Part shown: in pieces, positions 48,386 through 57,227 of the stretch | How positions within the stretch are numbered: the first letter of the stretch is position 1 | Layout of the letters: the number at the start of each line of letters is the position of its first letter | Assembly: GCA_947626605.1 (NCBI GenBank) | Contig: CANQSV010000007.1 | Span: 1-62,637 of the forward strand | Direction: 5' to 3' | DNA: 62,637 bases | From: an uncultured Clostridia bacterium | GTDB taxonomy: Bacteria; Bacillota; Clostridia; TANB77; CAG-508 | The notes under the pieces: model-generated | The model's database searches: none | Told to the model about the DNA's origin: nothing | What the model saw: only the letters and a program-made list of their open reading frames with translations | Translations under genes and position numbers: made by a program

Positions 48386-49009
48386 ATGGTAGAAAAATTT
48401 TGTATGTTTATAACCAATAAAATACGAGCAAATGATTCTGAAATTGATGATGAAAAAGCAGAAATAATTAATTATGGACTACAACTAATAATAGGAGAAA
48501 TTCCTAAAATATTTATTTTTATAGCAATAGGCTTTTTATTAGGAATAGGAAAACTCACAATATTATCATTTTTGCTAATTTTGCCATATAGAATGGTGTC
48601 AGGAGGATTTCACTTGCATACACACATAGGATGCATAATTGGAACAACATCAATGTATTGTGGAACAGCAATGTTAGCAAAACACATAATAATGCCAATA
48701 AATATAAAAATAATTTATAGCATATTATTATTAATATTTGGATTTATAATGATAACCTTATATGCTCCAGCAGATACAGAAAATGTACCAATACTCAGAA
48801 AAAAAGAAAGAAAACAAAAAAGAAATTTATCATATATAGTGTTATTAATTTCAATAATAATAGCATTTTTAATTAAAAATGCAGAAATATCAAATATATT
48901 ATTGTATGGAAGTTTTATACAAACTTTAATGATAACAAAATTTGCATACAAAATAACAAAAAATAAATATGGATATGAAATATATTTAAATAAACAAGTA
49001 AAAGTTTAA
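48386..49009 (+). CDS. agrB: AgrB, autoinducer-processing membrane peptidase
   Basis: The 207-aa polytopic protein has the AgrB active region RMVSGGFHLHT (catalytic His about residue 76) and a downstream Cys (TSMYCGTAM, about 93). It cleaves and cyclises the AgrD peptide encoded next. GAGGGGAAA precedes ATG 48386. agrD starts 80 bases later. Confidence 0.93.
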   Translation: MVEKFCMFITNKIRANDSEIDDEKAEIINYGLQLIIGEIPKIFIFIAIGFLLGIGKLTILSFLLILPYRMVSGGFHLHTHIGCIIGTTSMYCGTAMLAKHIIMPINIKIIYSILLLIFGFIMITLYAPADTENVPILRKKERKQKRNLSYIVLLISIIIAFLIKNAEISNILLYGSFIQTLMITKFAYKITKNKYGYEIYLNKQVKV

Positions 49010-49088
49010 TAAAGATATATACTAAAAGTTAGTACCGGTTAGTGCTTTTAGTTTATATAGATATCATTTTTCAAGGGGGAAATTTAAT

Positions 49089-49208
49089 ATGTTAAAATTA
49101 ATATCAAAAATAGCAGAAAAATATGCAAAATCAACAAACACAGCATGCTTCTTTTTAGGAATCTTACATCAACCTAAAATGCCAGCATCATTAGTAAAAA
49201 AAGACTAA
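49089..49208 (+). CDS. agrD: AgrD, cyclic autoinducer peptide precursor
   Basis: This 39-aa gene is preceded by AAGGGGGAA. It has an amphipathic leader (MLKLISKIAEKYAK), a core TNTACFFLGIL with Cys20, and the conserved recognition tail QPKMPASLVKKD. AgrB should form a thiolactone ring from Cys20 and export the peptide. The ring end cannot be fixed by eye. Confidence 0.93.
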   Translation: MLKLISKIAEKYAKSTNTACFFLGILHQPKMPASLVKKD

Positions 49209-49210
49209 TA

Positions 49211-49252
49211 AAAAGGTGCAATAGAGGTTCTTCTATTGCACCCTTTTTTTTT
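49211..49252. terminator. Bidirectional terminator agrD / kinase gene
   Basis: GGTGCAATAGA and TCTATTGCACC pair around a 6-nt loop with A and T runs on both sides, between convergent genes. Confidence 0.88.
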
Positions 49253-49253
49253 A

Positions 49254-50600
49254 TTATAAATATATTTCCAATTGTTGAGAAAAATAATCATTTGTTTTAG
49301 AAGTATACAAATTAAGATTTGTATTAGTTTTCAAAATTTGGCGAACTTTCCATAAGCCAAGACCAGTATTATTTGGTTTAGTAGAATAACCTTTTTCATA
49401 AATTTTTTCAGTATCTATATCTTTGTTTTTATATGTATTTTTAACAATAGCTAATTGCCTATTTTTAGAATCTTCTTTCTTTATACATATAATAATTTCT
49501 TTATTTTCACATTCAGAAGTTGCCTCAATAGCATTATCTAAAAGAATACCAAAAATTCTAGTAAATTCATAGATTTTCATATTTAAAGTCGTTAAATCTA
49601 AAAATATTTCTAGTTTTACATTAATTCCAAGAGATAAAGCTTTATGATATTTTGAAGTAATTAAACTATATATTGCAGGATCATTAATAACTTCAGGATT
49701 TAAAACATTTAAATTATTAGAATTCTGACAATCAGCTAAAAGTTCAGAATAAAACTTTTTCAAACCTGGTAAATCTTCTGTAGAAATATATCCACCAATA
49801 GCCTGAACAATATTATTAAAATCATGTTTAAAAGCTCTAATATTATCATGTAAGATTGTTAAAGTTTTATTATATAATTGAGCTTCTTCCAAATCTTTCT
49901 TTGTTGCTTGAAGCTTTGCAGTTTTATAAAGACTATACAAACTAATGCATAAATAAGATATAAGCATTAAAATACTGAAAACTAGAATAATTGCAGGTAT
50001 AGAAGTACTATAAAAATATAGTAAGTAGAATTGAATCCCTATTATAATTATTGCAATTGCAAAATTGATAAGAAATAATGTTTTTGTTCTAGTAGAAATA
50101 TCATCAAATATATTAATATTAAATTTAAAATGTTTTATTATCAAATATAATGCAAACATAATTAAATATAAAATTAAAACTGAAATAAAACGATAAATAG
50201 GAATAACTGTAAGCTGAAAAGATGTTATACCGAATACTTTGTGTGATAATGTTACTAATATAGATTCAATGCTAGCAGTTAGAAGTAAAGAAAGTATTTC
50301 AGCAAATATACTTTTTAAAATAGTAGTTTTTAGTAAGAAAAATATGAAAAGTGAATAAACAATCATATTTAAGAAAGTATTATAAGGTTGAGGAATAAAA
50401 GTGGCAGAAATGATAGCAAAAATTGATATAGATATTAAATACTTGATTTTTTGCTTTTTATTAGGTTGAATATTTAGTATAGTGGTAAAAAGTAACATAG
50501 AAACAGTAATTTCTATAAACATGCAAGGTATAGATATTAATTTTACTAACATTTCATTTTCACTAGTTAAAGCCATCCATATGTTTTGTAGTATTTCCAT
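49254..50600 (-). CDS. agrC: AgrC-type sensor histidine kinase (GHKL)
   Basis: The 448-aa protein has about six membrane segments in residues 15-215, a coiled helix with the phospho-acceptor His in RAFKHDFNNIVQAIGG (about 250-265), and a GHKL ATPase with FGILLDNAIEA (N-box) and NTGLGLWKVRQIL (G-box). It should sense the AgrD peptide. It starts within the end of the regulator gene (38-base overlap). Confidence 0.9.
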   Translation of the reverse strand: MEILQNIWMALTSENEMLVKLISIPCMFIEITVSMLLFTTILNIQPNKKQKIKYLISISIFAIISATFIPQPYNTFLNMIVYSLFIFFLLKTTILKSIFAEILSLLLTASIESILVTLSHKVFGITSFQLTVIPIYRFISVLILYLIMFALYLIIKHFKFNINIFDDISTRTKTLFLINFAIAIIIIGIQFYLLYFYSTSIPAIILVFSILMLISYLCISLYSLYKTAKLQATKKDLEEAQLYNKTLTILHDNIRAFKHDFNNIVQAIGGYISTEDLPGLKKFYSELLADCQNSNNLNVLNPEVINDPAIYSLITSKYHKALSLGINVKLEIFLDLTTLNMKIYEFTRIFGILLDNAIEATSECENKEIIICIKKEDSKNRQLAIVKNTYKNKDIDTEKIYEKGYSTKPNNTGLGLWKVRQILKTNTNLNLYTSKTNDYFSQQLEIYL

Positions 50601-51285
50601 TTTTTAAGACCTCCAAAAATTGTATTTTATATTTAGGACCGATAGAGCAACTATTATTTTCGGCAAAAAAAATAGTTGTATCGCTAATATCTGATATATT
50701 ATTTAAATTAACAATAAAAGATTTGTGACAACGCACAAAGTTATCTGATAGACAATGTTCAATTTTATTAAAAGAACTATATGCAGAATAGTCCTTAGAA
50801 GGGGTACATATTATAATCTTCGTGCCATCTTTTTTTATATATAAAATATTTTTCTGATTAATCAGTATTTTACCATTAATATTTAAATACTGATTAGAAG
50901 AAATCTCTATGTCATTAAAAAGCCTTAAAATAGTTTCTTCTAACTTTTCAGAAGAAATAGGTTTAACTAGATAATCGAAAGTTTTTACCTTATATGCAAG
51001 CATAACATATTCTAAATGTGCTGTAGTAAAAATTATATATAAGTTTCTATTAAAAGAACGAATTTCTTCGGCCAAATCAAGGCCAGAAATCTGGTGTTTT
51101 AAATTAATATCCAAAATTAAAACATCAACAGAATTATTTTTAGTAAAATGCAATATCTCAGAAGGTTCTGTTGATGCTAATAAAATTTTAGCTTGTAAAT
51201 CATGTTTTATAAAAATATTTTCCAGTAATTTTACAAGTTTAGATAATATATTTTGATTATCATCACATAAAACAAAATTCAACAT
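50563..51285 (-). CDS. agrA: AgrA-type response regulator (LytTR)
   Basis: The 240-aa protein has a receiver domain (FVLCDDN, phospho-Asp in LILDINL near 58-64, Lys in YLVKPI) and a LytTR DNA-binding domain (about 135-235, YIKKDGTKIII, CHKSFIVNL). I start at ATG 51285 with AAGGGG upstream; 18 codons further upstream are in frame but unlike the family. Partner kinase overlaps downstream. Confidence 0.9.
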   Translation of the reverse strand: MLNFVLCDDNQNILSKLVKLLENIFIKHDLQAKILLASTEPSEILHFTKNNSVDVLILDINLKHQISGLDLAEEIRSFNRNLYIIFTTAHLEYVMLAYKVKTFDYLVKPISSEKLEETILRLFNDIEISSNQYLNINGKILINQKNILYIKKDGTKIIICTPSKDYSAYSSFNKIEHCLSDNFVRCHKSFIVNLNNISDISDTTIFFAENNSCSIGPKYKIQFLEVLKNGNTTKHMDGFN

Positions 51286-51430
51286 AAAGAAAACCCCTTT
51301 ACCCATTGAAAATAAAGGCGAAAAACGAAGCCGAAACATAAAGAAAATTACCTTATATTTCCAGTCAATATATACAATATAATCTAATTTAATAATATTG
51401 TCAAGGCAAAATATGTTGAAAAAGAAATAT

Positions 51431-52625
51431 TATAAATGGCAATAATAAATTTCCGGTTTATTATGCACATATTTCACTTAAGATTTCGTTGGTGCTTTTA
51501 TAATTAAACATAGCTCTTGGATAATTATTTATCCAGTCTTCTATTTTCTGTATAAATTCTTCTGAAATTGGCGTTATATCTATTCCTTTAGGTATAAATC
51601 TTCTTATTAATCTATTTGCATTTTCATTGCTTCCTCGTTCTCCTGAGCGGTATGGATGCGCATAGTACACTTGAGTCCTTGAAGTTTTTCTTCGTTTATC
51701 ATATGATCTTTCCAAAGATTTCCAATTTCTAAATTCTCCGCCATTATCAAAAGTTATAGTCTTAAATTTAGTATAAAATATATTTCTATACTTTTTCTCT
51801 ATTAAATCTAACGCTTGAGCTACATACTCAGCTTTTTTTCCTGGTATTTTTACTATTATTTCTTCTCTTGTTTTTCTTTCTGTTAATGTAAATAATACTG
51901 AGCCTCTTTTTTTAGTACCTATTACTAAATCACCTTCCCAATGTCCATATACTTCTCTTGTATTAGCTTCTTCTGGTCGATAATCTATACTTTTTTCTGG
52001 TGGTACTTTTTCACATACTGTTTTATCTTTATTCTTATCTTTATATTCCTTTTTATAAATCATGTCTGTTGGTTTTATATCATAAATATCTCCTGCATAT
52101 ATATTATTTCTTATGGTTCTAGCACACATTGTTGTTTTAAAGTTCATTTTCTTTATATTTTCTGCTATTACTTCTGGCGATTTTTTATCTTCCTTTATTG
52201 ATTTTTCAACATATTCTTTTAGTTCATAATCATTATCAATTTTTAGTTTTGGACCTTTCGCTTTTAAATAATATTCGTATTTCTGTTGTGCTACATCCGC
52301 ACTATATACCCATATTTCTATTAATTCTGTTGTTAGATTTTTAACTAATCCTCTTTTTATTTCATTTCTTATTGTTTTTTCATTTCTATCTAAAAGCTCT
52401 GATATTTCTACTTTTGAACGTTTATCTCTGTTCCACCATCTTTCTATTGATTGTCTTTCACTATAATCTAAGTGTTTACCTTTTTTGCTTTTTGTGATAT
52501 TATTTTGTTGACACATAATTAATACCTTCTTTCAATGTTTGATTCGACACCAACATTGTATCATAAGTTTTAATTATGTGTCTTTTTATTTTTCTAAAAA
52601 CGGTAATTTAATTTTACCATTTATA
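51431..52625 (-). mobile_element. IS30-family insertion sequence, copy 2
   Basis: It is 1195 bp, with the same ends and, by eye, the same sequence as 32057-33251. The flanking 15-bp direct repeat is TTGAAAAAGAAATAT (51416-51430 and 52626-52640). It sits about 146 bases upstream of agrA in the same orientation, so it may have separated or replaced the agrA promoter. Confidence 0.93.
51461..52516 (-). CDS. IS30-family transposase (second copy)
   Basis: The 351-aa translation is identical to that of the copy at 32087-33142, with helix-turn-helix and DDE residues intact. Confidence 0.95.
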   Translation of the reverse strand: MCQQNNITKSKKGKHLDYSERQSIERWWNRDKRSKVEISELLDRNEKTIRNEIKRGLVKNLTTELIEIWVYSADVAQQKYEYYLKAKGPKLKIDNDYELKEYVEKSIKEDKKSPEVIAENIKKMNFKTTMCARTIRNNIYAGDIYDIKPTDMIYKKEYKDKNKDKTVCEKVPPEKSIDYRPEEANTREVYGHWEGDLVIGTKKRGSVLFTLTERKTREEIIVKIPGKKAEYVAQALDLIEKKYRNIFYTKFKTITFDNGGEFRNWKSLERSYDKRRKTSRTQVYYAHPYRSGERGSNENANRLIRRFIPKGIDITPISEEFIQKIEDWINNYPRAMFNYKSTNEILSEICA

Positions 52626-52790
52626 TTGAAAAAGAAATATAAAGAAAATAAAAGTAAAAAAAAGAGGAAAAAAGGAAAAATGTTGCATAGAAAATTGTAG
52701 TTAAGTTTTGTATTTTAGGTAGCGAAAAGATATATAATGTGATATACTGATTATGATATGTTTATTTATCAAAAAGGAGAGTGAATTTTA

Positions 52791-53066
52791 ATGACTTTTG
52801 AATTTGCCAAATATCCTGATGGCACATTAGGTGTATTTTCTAGTATAGGAAAAAAAGAAAATGGGGAAGAATATCTTCGAGTTACATTTGAAAGACCTAT
52901 GGAGTATGGATTTGATACTTATGTAATTGAACTTCCAAGCTATGAAGTAGTTATAGAAGATGGAAATTATTCAGATGAAGAAAAGAAAAAATTTATGGAT
53001 ATAGTTAAAAATGGTGCTTCTTTTTTCTTCAAATATGCACGATTAGGAGGGTTAGAAATTGCCTAG
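52791..53066 (+). CDS. Small protein paired with DUF4160, unknown
   Basis: The 91-aa protein is acidic with a beta-rich first half and a helical C-terminus (DEEKKKFMDIVKNGA). I do not recognise the family; its place just upstream of and overlapping a DUF4160 gene is like the DUF2442-DUF4160 toxin-antitoxin-like pairs, and it may play the same part. AAAGGAGAG precedes ATG 52791. Confidence 0.65.
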   Translation: MTFEFAKYPDGTLGVFSSIGKKENGEEYLRVTFERPMEYGFDTYVIELPSYEVVIEDGNYSDEEKKKFMDIVKNGASFFFKYARLGGLEIA

Positions 53067-53335
53067 TATTTTTGAATTAAAACGGGTATAAAATTTATTT
53101 TTGGACAAATGAAAATGATGAGCCTATACATGTTCACATTTCAAAAGGAACTCCAACAGCAAATGCAACTAAAGTATGGTTAACACAATCAGGTGGATGT
53201 ATACTTTGCCATAATAAAAGTAAAATTCCTGAAAAAGAATTAAATATTATTTGTGAAGATATTTCTTTACATTATTTTCAAATTGTTGAGATGTGGAAAA
53301 CAATTCATTCAGGTAATGTTAAATTTTACTGCTAA
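53060..53335 (+). pseudogene. DUF4160-domain gene, damaged, CGG at the first break
   Basis: TTG 53060 with AGGAGGG upstream opens MPSIFELK, then CGG at 53084-53086, a Val codon and TAA. Reading from the C+1 frame gives GYKIYF, matching DUF4160. The zero frame resumes at 53102 with WTNENDEPIHVHISKG and stays open to 53335. So relative to the family there is an extra base near 53081-53084 (C, or an A of the A-run) and a missing T near 53099-53102. The rest (about 80 codons) looks intact, and it overlaps the previous gene by 7 bases. Confidence 0.75.
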
Positions 53336-53370
53336 TATTACAGAGTTGTATGTACTTTTAATAATAAAAT

Positions 53371-53409
53371 AAATAGCTAAAGAGCGCAAATCTTTAGTTA
53401 TTTTTTTTT
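53371..53409 (+). terminator. Terminator after the DUF4160 pair
   Basis: AAATAGCTAAAGA and TCTTTAGTTATTT pair (one G-T) around GCGCAAA, followed by nine T. Confidence 0.85.
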
Positions 53410-53468
53410 ATGCAGTTTCATACTATTAAATAAACAATAATCAGAAAATATGCTAAGGTGGAGGGAAT

Positions 53469-54278
53469 ATGAAAAAATTTATATGGATAATACCAGTACT
53501 ATTATTAATAATAGTAGCGGGAATAATGTTATGCAAAAGTGATAGAGAAACAGCAATCGATTCGATTTATACAAATGTTGGAACATTAAGCAATAAAAAA
53601 ATAGGATGGGGAATAAAAAGAAATGATAATCATGAACAACCTGATTTAGGTGCAAAAAACAAAGAATTACTAGAAAAATATGAAGGAATAGCAATGGGGA
53701 ACAAAGAAGAAAAAACAATATATTTAACATTTGATGAAGGATACGAAGCTGGCTATACTGCTAAGATATTAGATACATTAAAAGAAAACAATGTAAAAGC
53801 AACATTCTTCATCACAGCACATTATGTAAATACACAACCGGAACTAGTAAAAAGAATGATAGATGAGGGACACATAATAGGTAATCATACAGTAAACCAT
53901 AAAAGTATGCCAGATTTATCAGAAGAACAAATAACCGAAGAAATAATGAAACTACATTCATCAATATATGAAAAATTTGGATATGAAATGAAATATATAA
54001 GACCACCAATGGGAGAATATAGCGAAAGAACATTAGCAATAATGAAAAATTTAGGATACACAACTGTAATGTGGAGTTTTGCATACGATGACTGGGATGA
54101 AAACAAGCAAGGAAGAGAAGAATATGGTAAGCAAAAAATAATAGATAATGTTCATAATGGAGAAATAATGCTACTACACGGAACATCAAAAGATAATGCA
54201 AATATATTAGACTCATGCATAAAAGAAATAAAAAATATGGGATATGAATTTAAAAATATAGATAAATTTAGCTATTAG
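53469..54278 (+). CDS. Polysaccharide deacetylase, PdaA-like
   Basis: The 269-aa protein has an N-terminal membrane anchor and a NodB domain with TFDEGYEAGY (catalytic Asp), HTVNHKSM (metal His pair), RPPMGEYSERT and a late LLHGTS. The modified TFDEG motif fits delta-lactam-forming muramic deacetylases (PdaA) that make spore cortex. The neighbours yqfC and yqfD are also sporulation genes. GGTGGAGGG precedes ATG 53469. Confidence 0.88.
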   Translation: MKKFIWIIPVLLLIIVAGIMLCKSDRETAIDSIYTNVGTLSNKKIGWGIKRNDNHEQPDLGAKNKELLEKYEGIAMGNKEEKTIYLTFDEGYEAGYTAKILDTLKENNVKATFFITAHYVNTQPELVKRMIDEGHIIGNHTVNHKSMPDLSEEQITEEIMKLHSSIYEKFGYEMKYIRPPMGEYSERTLAIMKNLGYTTVMWSFAYDDWDENKQGREEYGKQKIIDNVHNGEIMLLHGTSKDNANILDSCIKEIKNMGYEFKNIDKFSY

Positions 54279-54318
54279 TAAATTTCATATAAGATATAAA
54301 CATTAGGAGGTAAAAAAT

Positions 54319-54606
54319 ATGCCAAGAAAAAGAGCCTTAAATAGAATAAATAACCTATTAGATTTACCACAAGAAGTAATTAGTAATGAACCAAAAATAA
54401 CAATTGTAGGATTTAAAGAAGTACTTATTGAAAACTACAAAAATATATTAGAATATGAAGAAAACTTTATAAAAGTAAATACTTATACAGGCTGTGTAAG
54501 TTTTTGGGGAGTTAATTTAAAATTAAGGCAAATGGCAAAAGAAGATATAATAATAGAAGGCTTTATAGAAAAAATAGATTATGAAAGCAATACTGATAAT
54601 GATTAA
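54319..54606 (+). CDS. yqfC: Sporulation protein YqfC
   Basis: The 95-aa YabP/YqfC-family protein has LDLPQEVISNEPKITIVG and NTYTGCVSFWGVNLKLRQM. YqfC is made under sporulation control and is encoded next to yqfD, as here. AGGAGG precedes ATG 54319. Confidence 0.92.
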   Translation: MPRKRALNRINNLLDLPQEVISNEPKITIVGFKEVLIENYKNILEYEENFIKVNTYTGCVSFWGVNLKLRQMAKEDIIIEGFIEKIDYESNTDND

Positions 54607-54623
54607 ACATTCAGGAGGAAGAT

Positions 54624-55806
54624 ATGCATTTAATGGTTTTATTAAATTACATAATGGGCTATGTAACAATTACAGTAGAAGGATATTTTATAGAAAGATT
54701 TATAAACATATGTAATAATAATAAAATTCTATTATGGGGAATGAAAAGAAAGAAAAGCAGTATATTAATAGCAAAAATTGGAATACAAGACTTTAAAAAA
54801 ATAAAAGAAATAGTAAGAGCAACAAAATGCAAAGTAAAAATAAATGATAAAAAAGGATTGCCATTTACAATATATAAATATAGAAAAAGAAAAATCTTTC
54901 TAATAATGATTTTATTAGTTGTAATTTCAATATTTATAACATCAAATTATATATGGAATATAGAAATAGTAGGATTAAATAAAATAAGTAATGAAGAAAT
55001 AATACAAAGCTTAAGAGAAAATGGAATAGATATAGGAACGAAAAAAAAATCTATTAATGCAAAACAAATAATAAACAATATTAGATTACAAAGAGATGAT
55101 ATCGCATGGATAGGTCTTGATATACAAGGAACAAATCTGAAAGTAGAAATAGTAGAAAACAAAGAAAAACCAGAAATAATTGATGAAAATGATATATGTG
55201 ATATAGTAGCAGAAAAAGATGGAGTAATAACTAAAATTGTAACAAAAAATGGTACAGCTATAGTAAAAGAAGGCGATGTAGTTAGAAAAGGAGATATACT
55301 AATACAAGGAAAGCTCGAAGGACAGTATACAGGAACAAGATATGTTCATAGTGAAGGAACAATAGAAGCAGAAGTATGGTACAGTAAAAAAGAAAAAAAA
55401 TATTTTAAAAATTCTGAAGAAGTTGAAACAGGGGCATCCGAAAGCAAATACAAAATAAATATAAATAATTTTGAAATAAATTTGTATAAAAGTCTTCCAA
55501 AATTTGAAAAGTATGATACAATAAACACAAAAAAGAAAATAAAAATATTTTCAAATTTTTATCTTCCAATTCAAATAGAAAAAATAACATATTTAGAAAA
55601 GGAAGAAAAAGAGAAAACTCTACGGAATAGAGGAAAGTAGAGAAATTCTAATACAAGAAATTCAAGATCAAATAATAAAAGAAATAAAAGAACCACAAAA
55701 TATATTAAACAAGAGAATAAAAGAAAACATATCAGATGACTATATAGAAATTGAAGTAATATACGAAGTGATAGAAGAAATAGGTACTAACGAAAAAGTA
55801 TTATAA
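54624..55806 (+). CDS. yqfD: Sporulation protein YqfD, +1 frameshift at CGG
   Basis: The N-terminus GYVTITVEGYFIERFINIC, a membrane segment near 93-110 and WNIEIVGLNKIS are YqfD signatures. The zero frame reads KEKTL at about residues 329-333, then CGG at 55623-55625, and stops at 55640. Skipping the C at 55623 gives GIEESREILIQEIQ and an open frame to TAA 55804-55806, total about 393 aa against about 398 in Bacillus. Without the shift about 60 C-terminal residues are lost. It is programmed/tolerated or a one-base error. AGGAGG precedes ATG 54624. Confidence 0.88.
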
Positions 55807-55825
55807 TGAAAGGGATGAGGTACTA

Positions 55826-57196
55826 ATGGAAGAAAAAAGCTTAAGAATAGTAGGAGCAGACAAAACCTTTTTAGGGAGATTAACAAGAACACTAACAAAA
55901 ATAATAATGCCAACAAAGATCGGAATAAATGGTATTATTATCTCAATAAAAAGGAATGCAATGTTAAAAGCATACACTAGCTTAAGTAATTTAAAGGACG
56001 ATACAGAAAAAGAAGATGAGCTAAATAAAAAATATGAAACAGCATATGCATCTTATTTAGAAACAATAGATAAACATGTTATGGATACAATATACAAAAA
56101 AGTAAAAAATAAAACTGCTAATGCATTTGAAGAAAATGCATTAGCAAACTACTATACAATCACTAATCTAAAAGAAACTCAGTACACAGAATACAAATAT
56201 AGAAAACAAAAATATTTAATAGAATTAGACTATGAAGGATTAGTTAATGGAAAAAATGAAAAATTATTGTCAAAATATAAAAACTTTTACTACAAAACAG
56301 TAGAAGGATTATATAAAGGAATACTAAAAAGTTATTCAGTAAGTATAGCAAATGCAATTAATGATAGTTATTCAGCTAAAAATGTTATATACAATAAAAT
56401 TTTTGATACAATAGAAGAATATTTAGAAAATGTATTACCTATAAAAATAGAATGTGACCCAGATGTTGATAAAGAAATAGTAGAGCAATATGATAAATTT
56501 ACTACATATCTAGCAGGAAAACTAGATAAAAAAGATACTTTAGAAAAACAAATAATAGTTTTAGGAATTAGCAGAAAACTATTTACACACAGTTTACCAC
56601 TAGTAGTAGCAGAACAATGTTACAAAAAAATAATAAATGATATCAGAGATTTAATAATTACAAGCCCTAATAAAAGAAAAGAAGAGCAAGCATATAAAAT
56701 GCTAATACAATTAATAGAAGAATTCAACATAAAGCTATTATCAACAAAAATATATTGGGATAATGCAAACGATAGGCAAAAATTCAAAGAATTTTGGGAA
56801 CAATTCAAAAAAATAGACAAAAACCAAACAAAAAATTACGAAATAGAAAAACAAGCATTGTTTCTAAAATATGAATTAAAAATATTAAATGAGCAACCAC
56901 AAAAGAATGAGAAAATCATAAAATTCTATAGAAACAAACTAGTAGAATTTGGAAAAATAAGAAGAATTCAAAATAAATGCAAAACAGCAGATGGAGTATT
57001 AATGAAACCAGAAGCTTATGCAAAATTTGCAGAAAATAAAAAAACAAAAACAAATAAATCTAAAAAAACTGTAGCAGCAACTATTGTAAAAGAAGAAAAG
57101 AAAAAGCAAACAAGAAAGAAAAAAGTAGAAGCAGTATCTTCTACAGTTGAAAACACAGAAAAAATAAAAAAAGCTAGAGTAAAGAAAACAGTGTAA
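55826..57196 (+). CDS. Unrecognised 456-aa helical protein with Lys-rich tail
   Basis: The protein is almost wholly helical and charged, with no signal peptide or membrane segment. A body of about 395 residues is followed by a tail (about 398-456) of Lys, Thr and Ala, KTKTNKSKKT-like, suggesting nucleic-acid binding. I recognise no family or catalytic motif. It sits between yqfD and ybeY, where most Bacillota have phoH. GGGATGAGG lies before ATG 55826. Confidence 0.75.
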   Translation: MEEKSLRIVGADKTFLGRLTRTLTKIIMPTKIGINGIIISIKRNAMLKAYTSLSNLKDDTEKEDELNKKYETAYASYLETIDKHVMDTIYKKVKNKTANAFEENALANYYTITNLKETQYTEYKYRKQKYLIELDYEGLVNGKNEKLLSKYKNFYYKTVEGLYKGILKSYSVSIANAINDSYSAKNVIYNKIFDTIEEYLENVLPIKIECDPDVDKEIVEQYDKFTTYLAGKLDKKDTLEKQIIVLGISRKLFTHSLPLVVAEQCYKKIINDIRDLIITSPNKRKEEQAYKMLIQLIEEFNIKLLSTKIYWDNANDRQKFKEFWEQFKKIDKNQTKNYEIEKQALFLKYELKILNEQPQKNEKIIKFYRNKLVEFGKIRRIQNKCKTADGVLMKPEAYAKFAENKKTKTNKSKKTVAATIVKEEKKKQTRKKKVEAVSSTVENTEKIKKARVKKTV

Positions 57197-57227
57197 TACA
57201 TACAATGTTCCGAAAGGAAAGAAGAAA

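Noticed and set aside
51286-51339. In-frame CGG codon upstream of agrA
   Set aside because: It lies in an 18-codon extension before the true start at 51285, so it is not an ordinary CGG codon in a real gene.
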